The position numbers and the translations under genes were made by a program. From Linnemannia hyalina (taxonomy: Eukaryota; Mortierellomycota; Mortierellomycetes; Mortierellales; Mortierellaceae), in assembly GCA_019671135.1 (NCBI GenBank), contig JAHRHY010000030.1, positions 112,094 through 176,093 on the forward strand: a stretch of DNA of 64,000 bases. The letters run 5' to 3'. The notes beneath the pieces are model-generated. The model saw nothing but the letters and a program-made list of their open reading frames with translations, did not search any database and was not told the DNA's origin. Of this stretch, positions 29,185-40,297 are shown piece by piece (the stretch's first letter is position 1; the number at the start of each line of letters is the position of its first letter).

Positions 29185-29385
29185 ATATTAGGTTTATCAT
29201 TGCTCTCTAGTTAGTCATTCCTTGTCACTCTCTATCATCTCTGACTCACTATGACACTACACCTAGAAACCTAGTTGGCGACTTTGTATATATATTTAGT
29301 TGTACCATAGTAATAACAGGAATCATCACTGCTTCAACTCTCGTCCCCGTTCTATACTTCTCTGTCCCAGTCTTCGCCTGTTGCA
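29185..29385 (+). repeat. Ty3-B copy 2 5' LTR, remainder after H1
   Basis: Starts with the duplicated ATA; 29,188-29,385 plus 23,894-23,902 restores 207 bp. Differs from copy 1 at two places noted (TTGGCGAC, AACAGGAATC). The primer site TGGTAGCAAAGG follows. Confidence 0.9.
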
Positions 29386-29589
29386 TGGTAGCAAAGGTTC
29401 CCTCGTTCCACCGATCTCTTGATTTTTCCCTCCTCGTTTTCACTGCCCGCGTTTTACTTTAATTTTCCCTCGCCCCAGCTCTCTCTGTACACCAGCCCTG
29501 AATTTCATTCCCTGCCCCTATTTTCCTTCGTACCCTCTTACACTCTGGACATTTTTGACCTCTCCGCACTTCTATCTGCACTACCAGTC

Positions 29590-30591
29590 ATGGTTACCCC
29601 TGCCCGCCTTAACCCCCCTCCTGTCTTTACAGGCGCCCGCGACGGTTTCTCTGCCTTGGCCTGGCTCGTTGCGGTTAACCGCTACTTCAACCTTGCTAAG
29701 ATAAGTGAGACTGAACGAACACCCCACGCTCTCTCGTACTTGGGCACGCCTGGCCCTGCCCGATGGTTTGATGGATGTGGGCTCCCTGATACTTGCAACT
29801 TCGAGACCGAGTTTACTCCTGCTTTTAAGCTAGAGTACATTCCCAACAACTTTGCGGGCTCCTGTCGACGACACCTCACCAATCTTCGCATGACCACCAA
29901 CTTTTCGACCTACTTATCTACATTCAAGGAACTTTTGGGCGCCCTCCTTGGTTATGCCTCCACCGACGCTGCCAAGACCACGGTCAACGAGTTCGCCCAA
30001 ACATCCTTTATCGACAACTGCCCCTTGGTTCTTCAACAGATGATCGAAGGACACATTATTCAAAACCCCAATATCACCCTCATTCAGATCTTTCAATACG
30101 CCCAAGAGATAGACCGCATTTACTCCTTCAAACCCGACACCGGCCCCAAGACCAACTCGCTCGCCATCGCCTCCGCCCCCATTATTTCTTCCTTCACCTC
30201 TTCCTCCGCTCTCTCTCAAGCCACCCCCATGGAAATCGACAACATCCAGATCGCCCTCAACAATATCACCCAACGATTTAATCGCCTAGAGAGAAACATG
30301 GCTCATAACAATAACTACAACCGCAACAACAATAACAACAACGGCCCCCGAAACAACAACAACAATGGTAATCCCCCTTCCCTGACCCCTCAGGAACGCG
30401 AATGGTGTAAAAACAACAATGCTTGCCGTCGCTGTCGCCAACCTGGACATTATGCAAAGGAGTGCCCCATCTACGGCGACAACAACAACACCAACCGTGG
30501 CAACAACAACAACCGCCAAGGACGATGGGTTTATCAAGTAGCCGTGGGTGATTCCCCCGAGTCGGGAAAAGCCTCCGACGATCAGGCTTAG
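29590..30591 (+). CDS. gag: Ty3-B copy 2 Gag
   Basis: 333 aa from the ATG at 29,590, same length as copy 1 with few substitutions (for example EIDRIYSF in place of EMDRIYSF). The CCHC zinc knuckle CRRCRQPGHYAKEC is intact. Followed by the conserved frameshift signal. Confidence 0.9.
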   Translation: MVTPARLNPPPVFTGARDGFSALAWLVAVNRYFNLAKISETERTPHALSYLGTPGPARWFDGCGLPDTCNFETEFTPAFKLEYIPNNFAGSCRRHLTNLRMTTNFSTYLSTFKELLGALLGYASTDAAKTTVNEFAQTSFIDNCPLVLQQMIEGHIIQNPNITLIQIFQYAQEIDRIYSFKPDTGPKTNSLAIASAPIISSFTSSSALSQATPMEIDNIQIALNNITQRFNRLERNMAHNNNYNRNNNNNNGPRNNNNNGNPPSLTPQEREWCKNNNACRRCRQPGHYAKECPIYGDNNNTNRGNNNNRQGRWVYQVAVGDSPESGKASDDQA

Positions 30592-30609
30592 TCCAGGACT
30601 TGATCGTCG
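30564..30609 (+). promoter_or_regulatory. Frameshift signal of Ty3-B copy 2
   Basis: GGGAAAA at 30,564-30,570, spacer GCCTC, stem CGACGATCA/TGATCGTCG. Unchanged from copy 1. Confidence 0.83.
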
Positions 30610-32816
30610 ACGTTCCCTCCCTTTCTCCTCTGAACAAAGGGAGTGTTTCCTTACCAGAGTTAAGTTACAGTTCCAAGAATAAAAATTCTGCTATCAAAAA
30701 CACTCCCCCCTCTGTATCCATTATTCGCACTACCACATCCGCACCTCGTAGCCTACACAAACTCTCCTTCTCTCCTCCTCCACTCTCCCTTTTTCCCTCA
30801 TCCATCCCTGCCTCGCCTCGTACTCCCTCCTCAATTGCCATCGACTCGACCACCACTGCCCCCAACACTCACTCCACCACGGTACCCTTTGACAATGAGT
30901 TACAACTCACCGACGACGTATCTGATACCTCGTCTGTTGGTTTTAGCCCATCAGAAGAAGTGGACCTGGACGCACTCTCCTCTCCTGCTGCTTTAGACCA
31001 ACCCATGTCCAAGCGCAGGACCAAACGCTTGCGACACAAATCCGTCCGTCTGCACGCTTTCACGGCCGAGAAAGCCTCCCGTACGCTCTTGTCATTTATT
31101 GGTAATGTGGCTGGTGCCCCTGCGCGTATTTTAATCGATTGCGGTGCGGAAGGGAACGTCATCAGTTCTTCTTTTTGCAAACAACACTCCCTCACTCGCA
31201 CTCCTGGCCCCTCCATCCCCATCATCCTTCCAAACGGTTCCTCTTCCATTTCATCATCCACCTCCACCTTTACCATTGACCGCGACCACTACTCCGACAA
31301 ACTGGAAGCACTCGTTTACCCCCTCTCCAACTACGACCTCATCTTTGGAAACCCCTGGCTAACGACCATCAACCCTTTCATCAACTGGCGAAACAACGAC
31401 CTTCACTTCACCCACAATGGACACACTGTTCTCTGGCGCTGTCGTGGTGCCAACGCCAACTCCATCTCCGCTCGCATACAAGGGAAACTCCTCTCTCACC
31501 TTCACTTTCACTCCCTTGCTACCCAATCTGGAAACGCTGTCTACCTCGCCCTCGTCAAAATCGCTAAAAAGACCAACGACAACAACAGTAACGACAACAA
31601 GCCGACCTCCCCTCCACTCTCACCCGACATTCACAACATCGTCCACAACGAGTTCCCCGACGTTTTCCCTTCCTCCCTCCCCTCTGGCCTTCCCCCTGAC
31701 AGAGGCGATGCAATGAAGATCGAAACTGATCCGAGCGCTGATCCCCCCTTTCGCCCTGTTATACGTCTCTCGATTGCTGAATTGGATGAACTAAGGAAGC
31801 AACTCGACGACCTACTTGGCAAAGGCTTTATCAAACCCTCTACCTCCCCTTATGGTGCCCCTGTGTTGTTTGTGAAAAAGAAGGATGGTTCCTTGCGTAT
31901 GTGTGTTGATTACAGAGGGTTAAACCGGATTACAAAAAAGAACAGACACCCCCTTCCCCGCATTGATGAACTTATCGACCGTTTCCGCGGGGCACGCTAC
32001 TTTACCAAACTTGACCTCCTCTCCGGTTACCATCAGCAACGTATAGCAGAAGAGGACACACACAAGACAGCCTTCCGTTGCCGCTACGGCCATTTCGAAT
32101 TTAATGTGGTCCCTTTCGGGTTAACGAATGCACCGGCGTCCTTCTCCAATATGATGCTACGAGTATTAGACCCTGTTCTCGACAAGTGGGTTGTTGTTTA
32201 CCTCGACGACATCCTTATCTACTCGCGCACTGAGGCCGAACATCTACAACATCTCCGATCCGTCCTCACGCTCCTCCGCAAGTACGGTCTCTACGCCAAG
32301 TTGAGCAAGTGCTCCTTTATGCAGGAAGAGACCGAGTTCCTCGGCCACGTCATCTCCAAGGACGGTATCCACACGAGCGGCGGTCTCGTTCGTGCCATCC
32401 GTGAATGGCCCCGTCCCCAGAAGCAGAAAGATGTTCAGCTGTTTGTTGGTCTTGCACAGTTCTATCATCGGTACATCGCTAACTTTGCCTCGATCGCCCT
32501 ACCGTTGACCGCTCTCTTAGGTGAAGGCGTTCCTTTCTCTTGGTCTCAGGAGCAGGAAGTAGCGTTTACGACTCTGAAGGAGGCCATCAGTAAAGCACCT
32601 GTTCTACGTATCTTCGACCCCGACCTTCTAACAACCGTCGAAACCGATGCCTCCGGCTTTGCTCTCGGTGCCGTTCTCTTTCAGACCGATGAGCATGGCG
32701 AGTCGCGCCCCGTCGCCTTCACCTCCCGCAAGCTGAACTCTGCCGAACGCAACTACCCAACACACGAACAGGAACTGTTGGCTGTTGTACATGCATTGAA
32801 GACATGGCGCTACTAT
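30600..32816 (+). pseudogene. Ty3-B copy 2 Pol, truncated in RNase H
   Basis: Protease (IDCGAEGNVIS), reverse transcriptase (YLDDILIYS) and most of RNase H (ETDASGFALGAV) are present with an open frame. Coding homology ends at KTWRYY (32,816), where a minus-strand family-H repeat begins, and the frame then runs 17 codons into that repeat. Integrase and chromodomain are gone, so the copy is not autonomous. Confidence 0.9.
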
Positions 32817-33257
32817 GGAGGCCTTTCAGGTCCAAGTTATCATATGGTGTTTGTTACATCTCTGTAGATCTCGACAATATCCATAGCGACTATGGGATGA
32901 GAATGTATATATGATACCAAGCATATAAGACAACCATTGTAACATTTTTTGTTTAACTATCCTACTAAACACCAACCTATTCTCCAAACAACAAAGTCTT
33001 CTTATTTTTCGCACACCACACTCTTGAATGTGTCCATCTACTATTAACCTGTAACCCTCACTGCAAGATTCGCCAGAGTAGTTCTTGTATGTGATCATCT
33101 AAAGCACTTGTACTCTCAACTGTATCTTTGGGGCGAAATACAGGGGAGAGATTACATTTTAAAAATTCTTGTACTGTCTACTGCTATTTTATTCTGTGTT
33201 CTGTTGCCCACTATGAAGAGATATGCCAGTTATGGAAGTCAACACTCCGTTCCTTGG
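32817..33257 (-). repeat. Solo H repeat Rs2, first part (minus orientation)
   Basis: Right-end part of a family-H repeat (GGAGGCCTTTCAGG at its edge), including the 90-codon frame at 32,826-33,098 on the minus strand. Split by Ty3-B copy 3; the remaining 54 bases are at 38,824-38,877 (495 bp together). The two outer flanks are TAT (32,814-32,816) and TAA (38,878-38,880), which do not match. Confidence 0.88.
32826..33098 (-). CDS. Small 90-aa protein of H repeat Rs2
   Basis: Variant closest to the R3/R4 type (SEGYRLIVDGHIQE, YTFSSHSRYGYCRD) with an open frame. Function unknown. Confidence 0.4.
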   Translation of the reverse strand: MITYKNYSGESCSEGYRLIVDGHIQECGVRKIRRLCCLENRLVFSRIVKQKMLQWLSYMLGIIYTFSSHSRYGYCRDLQRCNKHHMITWT

Positions 33258-33464
33258 TGCAACAGGCGAAGACTGGGACAGAGAAGTATAGAACGGGGAC
33301 GAGAGTTGAAGCAGTGATGATTGATGTTATTACTATGGTACAACTAAATATATATACAAAGTCGCCAACTAGGTTTCTAGGTGTAGTGTCATAGTGAGTC
33401 AGAGATGATAGAGAGTGACAAGGAATGACTAACTAGAGAGCAATGATAAACCTAATATGTTGCA
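33258..33464 (-). repeat. Ty3-B copy 3 3' LTR
   Basis: 207 bp, TGCAACAGGCGAAG at the left edge and ATATGTTGCA at the right edge. Confidence 0.94.
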
Positions 33465-33488
33465 CCTTCCCCCTCTTAAAAAAATCCG

Positions 33489-36400
33489 CTAGGTCCTAAG
33501 GCCATGGTCGCGCTTGTACTTGTTGAGGATGTCCTTACAGTGTGCCAGTTCACTCTCTGGTTCCCATGTCCAGTCCTCGCGCGGGTATCCTTGCCATTGT
33601 AGAAGGTACTCCATGTTGTTGTTAACCTTCCTATGATCTGCAATGGCCTCGACCTCATACTCTTCCTCGTCTTCAACGATAACCGGTGGTGGCCGTGCTG
33701 GTGTTCTTGGTCCTAGCGTCGCAGGTGATGGTTGGTAGCGTCGGAATCGGTCGACGTGGAAGACGGGGTGAATCTTCATGGACGGTGGAAGATCAAGGCG
33801 GAAGGAGACCGGGGACAGCTGTTCAACAATGGTGTGGGGGCCGGCAAAGCGAGCCAAGAGTTTCTGCGACGTGCGGGTGCGGTCCGAGGGTAAGGTGATA
33901 TTCTCAAGGTTAAGGAGAACGTGGTCACCAACCTTGAAATCATGCTCTCGCCGATGGATGTCGGCGTTGGCTGCTTGACGTTCTTGGGCGGCAGCAAGGG
34001 ACTCCTTAGCGAGGGTGAGGGCTTCGCTTCGAGATTGCACGAACTCGTTAACCGATGGGTTGGGGCCGGGAGTAGGGGTCAACAATGACATGGGCATGTT
34101 GGGATGGGCTCCGGAGTTCAAGAAGAACGGGGAGACTCCAGTGGAGGCATTGGTGGCGTTGTTTGTGGCAAATTCGGCGGCGGAAAGTAAGAGGTCCCAG
34201 TTAGACTGCCGTTGGTCGACAAAGTTACGGAGCATGGTAATAAGGGTGCGGTTGGCACGCTCGGTCTGGCCATCGGTCTGAGGGTGGAAGGCAGTCGACA
34301 TGGCAAGGTGGACGTCCATCAGACGGCTCAATTCTTTCCAAAAGCGGCTCGTGAACTTGGTATCGCGGTCGGAGACAATAGTGGTCGGCATGCCGTGCAA
34401 GCGGAAAACATGGTCGAAAAAAATGCGTGCAACTTGCGAGGCGGAGTCGGTGGTGTGGCAGGGGGCAAAGTGCACTTGCTTTGTGAGTTTGTCAACAAAG
34501 ACCGTAATGGAGTCAAAGCCGCGTGGGGTCTTGGGTAGGGGGCCGACAAAGTCCATTGTCACCGTTTGCCAGGGTCGATCGGGAATGGGTAGGGGCTGGA
34601 GGAGGCCAGCAGGTGGTTGGTTGCTGGGCTTAGTCCTTTGGCACGACTCACAGGTCTGCACATACAGCCGGGTGTCCTTCGCCATAGATGGCCAGAAGAA
34701 CCGCGAGTGGAGATGACCGTACGTCTTCTCGAAACCGAAGTGACCAGCTATAGCGGAGTCGTGTGCATCGTGAAGAAGAGAAAGCCGAAGGTCAGAGTTC
34801 GAGGGGATACAAACAAGTAAAAGATCATTACGTTGAATGCAAAGAACACCATCAACAAGAGAGTAATTAGACGGTGGACTTCCCTGGAGGCAGCTTTCAT
34901 AGATCGGTTTGAGGCGGTGATCCTCTTTGTAACCATCCATCAGGCGCTGCCGGAGCCTGGGGTCGAGCTGTACTGAGAGTGTGTTAATCTCTCTATGGTC
35001 CGGTCGGCGAGACAGGGCATCTGGGACAATGTTGTCGGCTCCTTTCTTGTACTTGAAGGTGAAGTTGTATTCCTGCAACAGTTCCATCCAGGGGGCCTGA
35101 CGGCGGGTGAGTTTGGGTTGAGTGGGGAAGTGTTGGAGGGTGGCATGGTCGGTGTATACGATGAAGTGGGATCCGTCCAGATAGTAGCGTCATGTCTTCA
35201 ATGCATGTACAACAACCAACAGTTCCTGTTCATGTGTTGGGTAGTTGCGTTCGGCAGAGTTCAGCTTGCGGGAGGTGAAGGCGACGGGGCGCGACTCGCC
35301 ATGCTCATCGGTCTGAAAGAGAACGGCACCGAGAGCAAAGCCGGAGGCATCGGTTTCGACGGTTGTTAGAAGGTCGGGGTCGAAGATACGTAGAACAGGT
35401 GCTTTACTGATGGCCTCCTTCAGAGTCGTAAACGCTACTTCCTGCTCCTGAGACCAAGAGAAAGGAACGCCTTCACCTAAGAGAGCGGTCAACGGTAGGG
35501 CGATCGAGGCAAAGTTAGCGATGTACCGATGATAGAACTGTGCAAGACCAACAAACAGCTGAACATCTTTCTGCTTCTGGGGACGGGGCCATTCACGGAT
35601 GGCACGAACGAGACCGCCGCTCGTGTGGATACCGTCCTTGGAGATGACGTGGCCGAGGAACTCGGTCTCTTCCTGCATAAAGGAGCACTTGCTCAACTTG
35701 GCGTAGAGACCGTACTTGCGGAGGAGCGTGAGGACGGATCGGAGATGTTGTAGATGTTCGGCCTCAGTGCGCGAGTAGATAAGGATGTCGTCGAGGTAAA
35801 CAACAACCCACTTGTCGAGAACAGGGTCTAATACTCGTAGCATCATATTGGAGAAGGACGCCGGTGCATTCGTTAACCCGAAAGGGACCACATTAAATTC
35901 GAAATGGCCGTAGCGGCAACGGAAGGCTGTCTTGTGTGTGTCCTCTTCTGCTATACGTTGCTGATGGTAACCGGAGAGGAGGTCAAGTTTGGTAAAGTAG
36001 CGTGCCCCGCGGAAACGGTCGATAAGTTCATCAATGCGGGGAAGGGGGTGTCTGTTCTTTTTTGTAATCCGGTTTAACCCTCTGTAATCAACACACATAC
36101 GCAAGGAACCATCCTTCTTTTTCACAAACAACACAGGGGCACCATAAGGGGAGGTAGAGGGTTTGATAAAGCCTTTGCCAAGTAGGTCGTCGAGTTGCTT
36201 CCTTAGTTCATCCAATTCAGCAATCGAGAGACGTATAACAGGGCGAAAGGGGGGATCAGCGCTCGGATCAGTTTCGATCTTCATTGCATCGCCTCTGTCA
36301 GGGGGAAGGCCAGAGGGGAGGGAGGAAGGGAAAACGTCGGGGAACTCGTTGTGGACGATGTTGTGAATGTCGGGTGAGAGTGGAGGGGAGGTCGGCTTGT

Positions 36401-37397
36401 TGTCGTTACTGTTGTTGTCGTTGGTCTTTTTAGCGATTTTGACGAGGGCGAGGTAGACAGCGTTTCCAGATTGGGTAGCAAGGGAGTGAAAGTGAAGGTG
36501 AGAGAGGAGTTTCCCTTGTGTGCGAGCGGAGATGGAGTTGGCGTTGGCACCACGACAGCGCCAGAGAACAGTGTGTCCATTGTGGGTGAAGTGAAGGTCG
36601 TTGTTTCGCCAGTTGATGAAAGGGTTGATGGTCGTTAGCCAGGGGTTTCCAAGGATGAGGTCGTAGTTGGAGAGGGGGTAAACGAGTGCTTCCAGTTTGT
36701 CGGAGTAGTGGTCGCGGTCAATGGTAAAGGTGGAGGTGGATGATGAAATGGAAGAGGAACCGTTTGGAAGGATGATGGGGATGGAGGGGCCAGGAGTGCG
36801 AGTGAGGGAGTGTTGTTTGCAAAAAGAAGAACTGATGACGTTCCCTTCCGCACCGCAATCGATTAAAATACGCGCAGGGGCACCAGCCACATTACCAATA
36901 AATGACAAGAGCGTACGGGAGGCTTTCTCGGCCGTGAAAGCGTGCAGACGGACGGATTTGTGTCGCAAGCGTTTGGTCCTGCGCTTGGACATGGGTTGGT
37001 CTAAAGCAGCAGGAGAGGAGAGTGCGTCCAGGTCCACTTCTTCTGATGGGCTAAAACCAACAGACGAGGTATCAGATACGTCGTCGGTGAGTTGTAACTC
37101 ATCGTCAAAGGGTACCGTGGTGGAGTGAGTGTTGGGGGCAGTGGTGGTCGAGTCGATGGCAATTGAGGAGGGAGTACGAGGCGAGGCAGGGATGGATGAG
37201 GGAAAAAGGGAGAGTGGAGGAGGAGAGAAGGAGAGTTTGTGTAGGCTACGAGGTGCGGATGTGGTAGTGCGAATAATGGATACAGAGGGGGGAGTGTTTT
37301 TGATAGCAGAATTTTTATTCTTGGAACTGTAACTTAACTCTGGTAAGGAAACACTCCCTTTGTTCAGAGGAGAAAGGGAGGGAACGTCGACGATCAA
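33489..37397 (-). pseudogene. Ty3-B copy 3 Pol with a premature stop in RNase H
   Basis: Same 3,909-base length as copy 1. A TGA at 35,190-35,192 replaces the TGG of KTWRYY, in the RNase H domain. Everything else is open: protease, YLDD reverse transcriptase, integrase (TMDFVGPLP, VSDRDTKFTS, PQTDGQTERANR) and chromodomain. One substitution after insertion (the LTRs still match) probably inactivated it, although low-level readthrough of TGA cannot be excluded. Confidence 0.9.
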
Positions 37398-37443
37398 GTC
37401 CTGGACTAAGCCTGATCGTCGGAGGCTTTTCCCGACTCGGGGG
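37398..37443 (-). promoter_or_regulatory. Frameshift signal of Ty3-B copy 3
   Basis: The heptamer GGGAAAA reads on the minus strand at 37,443-37,437, with the same spacer and CGACGATCA/TGATCGTCG stem as in the other copies. Confidence 0.83.
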
Positions 37444-38407
37444 AATCACCCACGGCTACTTGATAAACCCATCGTCCTTGGCGGTTGTTGTTGTTGCCAC
37501 GGTTGGTGTTGTTGTTGTCGCCGTAGATGGGGCACTCCTTTGCATAATGTCCAGGTTGGCGACAGCGACGGCAAGCATTGTTGTTTTTACACCATTCGCG
37601 TTCCTGAGGGGTCAGGGAAGGGGGATTACCATTGTTGTTGTTGTTTCGGGGGCCGTTGTTGTTATTGTTGTTGCGGTTGTAGTTATTGTTATGAGCCATG
37701 TTTCTCTCTAGGCGATTAAATCGTTGGGTGATATTGTTGAGGGCGATCTGGATGTTGTCGATTTCCATGGGGGTGGCTTGAGAGAGAGCGGAGGAAGAGG
37801 TGAAGGAAGAAATAATGGGGGCGGAGGCGATGGCGAGCGAGTTGGTCTTGGGGCCGGTGTCGGGTTTGAAGGAGTAAATGCGGTCTATCTCTTGGGCGTA
37901 TTGAAAGATCTGAATGAGGGTGATATTGGGGTTTTGAATAATGTGTCCTTCGATCATCTGTTGAAGAACCAAGGGGCAGTTGTCGATAAAGGATGTTTGG
38001 GCGAACTCGTTGACCGTGGTCTTGGCAGCGTCGGTGGAGGCATAACCAAGGAGGGCGCCCAAAAGTTCCTTGAATGTAGATAAGTAGGTCGAAAAGTTGG
38101 TGGTCATGCGAAGATTGGTGAGGTGTCGTCGACAGGAGCCCGCAAAGTTGTTGGGAATGTACTCTAGCTTAAAAGCAGGAGTAAACTCGGTCTCGAAGTT
38201 GCAAGTATCAGGGAGCCCACATCCATCAAACCATCGGGCAGGGCCAGGCGTGCCCAAGTACGAGAGAGCGTGGGGTGTTCGTTCAGTCTCACTTATCTTA
38301 GCAAGGTTGAAGTAGCGGTTAACCGCAACGAGCCAGGCCAAGGCAGAGAAACCGTCGCGGGCGCCTGTAAAGACAGGAAGGGGGTTAAGGCGGGCAGGGG
38401 TAACCAT
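37406..38407 (-). CDS. gag: Ty3-B copy 3 Gag
   Basis: 333 aa from the ATG at 38,407, with an intact zinc knuckle CRRCRQPGHYAKEC. One visible change is RLNPLPVF in place of RLNPPPVF near the start. Confidence 0.9.
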   Translation of the reverse strand: MVTPARLNPLPVFTGARDGFSALAWLVAVNRYFNLAKISETERTPHALSYLGTPGPARWFDGCGLPDTCNFETEFTPAFKLEYIPNNFAGSCRRHLTNLRMTTNFSTYLSTFKELLGALLGYASTDAAKTTVNEFAQTSFIDNCPLVLQQMIEGHIIQNPNITLIQIFQYAQEIDRIYSFKPDTGPKTNSLAIASAPIISSFTSSSALSQATPMEIDNIQIALNNITQRFNRLERNMAHNNNYNRNNNNNNGPRNNNNNGNPPSLTPQEREWCKNNNACRRCRQPGHYAKECPIYGDNNNTNRGNNNNRQGRWVYQVAVGDSPESGKASDDQA

Positions 38408-38611
38408 GACTGGTAGTGCAGATAGAAGTGCGGAGAGGTCAAAAATGTCCAGAGTGTAAGAGGGTACGAAGGAAAATAGGGGCAGGGAATGAAATTCAGG
38501 GCTGGTGTGCAGAGAGAGCTGGGACGAGGGAAAATTAAAGTAAAACGCGGGCAGTGAAAACGGGGAGGGAAAAATCAAGAGATCGGTGGAACGAGGGAAC
38601 CTTTGCTACCA

Positions 38612-38818
38612 TGCAACAGGCGAAGACTGGGACAGAGAAGTATAGAACGGGGACGAGAGTTGAAGCAGTGATGATTGATGTTATTACTATGGTACAACTA
38701 AATATATATACAAAGTCGCCAACTAGGTTTCTAGGTGTAGTGTCATAGTGAGTCAGAGATGATAGAGAGTGACAAGGAATGACTAACTAGAGAGCAATGA
38801 TAAACCTAATATGTTGCA
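38612..38818 (-). repeat. Ty3-B copy 3 5' LTR
   Basis: 207 bp, indistinguishable from 33,258-33,464 by eye. The primer site (TGGTAGCAAAGG on the minus strand) lies at 38,611-38,600. Confidence 0.94.
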
Positions 38819-38823
38819 CTTGG

Positions 38824-38877
38824 GCTTTGGATATTTTTTATATGCCTTTTTATATCCTCTGCACATGAAGGGGCCGC
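38824..38877 (-). repeat. Solo H repeat Rs2, second part
   Basis: The TATA-bearing end of the repeat (edge GAAGGGGCCGC) after the copy 3 duplication CTTGG. Followed by TAAGCTATGCCCACC of an L terminal repeat. Confidence 0.88.
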
Positions 38878-38981
38878 TAAGCTATGCCCACCATTTCTTA
38901 ATATGACATATCAGGGGAATTCTAGGGAATAATTGACATAATTACGTGTGTATACTCCCTATTTTTGCAGAAAACGACATT

Positions 38982-40262
38982 ATGGAGACTGATACCGTCG
39001 TAAACCCTACGCCAAAGAAACTTGCACGGCTGCTTGATAATCTGTTGGAGAACGAATGGGGATTTCTTGATGAACCGTGGCCAATGTGCCCAAAGGTCAA
39101 GACATTTCATCGTTCAGAGTTGAAACCAATCGCAAGAATACAGGATATGAAAAAGGTGTTGATGAAGAGACTTGGAGCCATACCAGTGTTTTTCTTTCTA
39201 TCTACCATCTGGAGTAAACACTATTTCCCTGGTCCATATAACGCACTTGAGAAAGGAATTGCATTTCTGTACTTTTTCGTCGCTGGAGAGACTATGGATT
39301 CCATGGCACAGTATATGCCAAAGTCCACATTCCATTTGATATACAGCACATTCGTCAAGGTGGAACGTGCATTATTTGAGAAGGAGATTACACGCTGTTT
39401 TGCATCTATGTTCTCTTCGCTGGAAATTCGTATTCGAACAGCCAATTGGAAAAATCCCCCAATGTTCAAGCATGTAACTCTCTACTTGGATGGTCATGAC
39501 TCTCGAGCAACATATGGGGAAGATAAAGCAGCAATGTATTCTTATAAGTTAAAGAAATCGGGTTTGAGAACGCAAGTGGCCATCGATGCCAATGGAATGG
39601 TTCTCTTTGTATCCAAATCAGCGTCATGTCGTGATAACAACGATGGGAAAATGTTACAAGAGATGGGCATTGGTAAGAAGATCAACAACATGGACTGTAT
39701 TGCTCTCGATGGAGGATATACACAATACATTGGCGATATTGTGGAAAAAGAAAAGTTGGACGAGCGTAACTTCTGTTTTCCCATTCGTAAGAAACGACTA
39801 CAGCAACTCCACGAAGAGGAATCCAACTTTAATGCTATGTTTGGTGGATTTCGATCTACGTCAGAGGCTGTCTTTGGTGATCTCATGAAAACATTCGTCA
39901 AGTTTAACAATAAGGAGATTGTAAGAGTTGGATCCAAAAAGGAGTTTAATCTTACATTCCGCCTTTGTCTTCTCTTGCTAAATGTTCGCAACTTTGTTAA
40001 AGCAGTGGACATCGAAGAGCAGCCACATCATCGTGGATGGATGGAAGAAGGAGTAGATTATCCACGAGAAAGGCAACTTGTCCCAGAGTTAACACAAACC
40101 GTTACAGTACAAAACAAACTGGAAAATGGTCTTGAGTTACAAAGAATGCAGGAGAAATTTGTAGGAATAGATGTTGCTTCAGATGATGATGATGAACAAA
40201 CGTCAAATAAGGATGATGACGAGGAAATGTCAAACCACGAAGACGATAATACCAGTCTATAA
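38982..40262 (+). CDS. Family L copy d: DDE-1 transposase
   Basis: 426 aa from the ATG at 38,982 (METDTVVNPTPKK), open to the stop at 40,262. Catalytic candidates D170 (LDGHD), D243 (ALDGGY) and E295 (SEAVFGDL). C-terminal acidic tail DDDDEQTSNKDDDEEMSN. Differs from the complete copy at a few residues (KKINNMDC, TFVKFNN). In front of the ATG an ATTTTTGCAG looks like a splice acceptor, so a 5' intron is possible. Confidence 0.87.
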   Translation: METDTVVNPTPKKLARLLDNLLENEWGFLDEPWPMCPKVKTFHRSELKPIARIQDMKKVLMKRLGAIPVFFFLSTIWSKHYFPGPYNALEKGIAFLYFFVAGETMDSMAQYMPKSTFHLIYSTFVKVERALFEKEITRCFASMFSSLEIRIRTANWKNPPMFKHVTLYLDGHDSRATYGEDKAAMYSYKLKKSGLRTQVAIDANGMVLFVSKSASCRDNNDGKMLQEMGIGKKINNMDCIALDGGYTQYIGDIVEKEKLDERNFCFPIRKKRLQQLHEEESNFNAMFGGFRSTSEAVFGDLMKTFVKFNNKEIVRVGSKKEFNLTFRLCLLLLNVRNFVKAVDIEEQPHHRGWMEEGVDYPRERQLVPELTQTVTVQNKLENGLELQRMQEKFVGIDVASDDDDEQTSNKDDDEEMSNHEDDNTSL

Positions 40263-40297
40263 TTAACAAAAGTCTTTCCAAAGTTTTTAAAAACCTC

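Larger units (their letters stand above)
23894..32816 (+). mobile_element. Ty3-B copy 2, interrupted by element H1 and 3'-truncated
   Basis: Its first nine LTR bases (TGCAACATA) lie at 23,894-23,902. Family-H element H1 fills 23,903-29,184. The rest of the LTR resumes with the duplicated ATA at 29,185 and ends at 29,385. Gag is complete. Pol runs to 32,816 inside RNase H and is then joined to a minus-strand H repeat. Integrase, chromodomain and 3' LTR are missing from the window. Confidence 0.9.
33258..38818 (-). mobile_element. Ty3-B copy 3, full length with one nonsense codon in pol
   Basis: 5,561 bp on the minus strand. LTRs 38,612-38,818 (5') and 33,258-33,464 (3') look identical by eye. 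Target duplication CTTGG at 33,253-33,257 and 38,819-38,823. Inserted in the solo H repeat Rs2. Gag and the frameshift site are intact; Pol has one in-frame stop. Confidence 0.94.

Noticed and set aside
32814..32867. C-terminal extension of Ty3-B copy 2 Pol (GGLSGPSYHMVFVTSL)
   Set aside because: Translation of the minus-strand H repeat joined to pol; not part of the retrotransposon protein.
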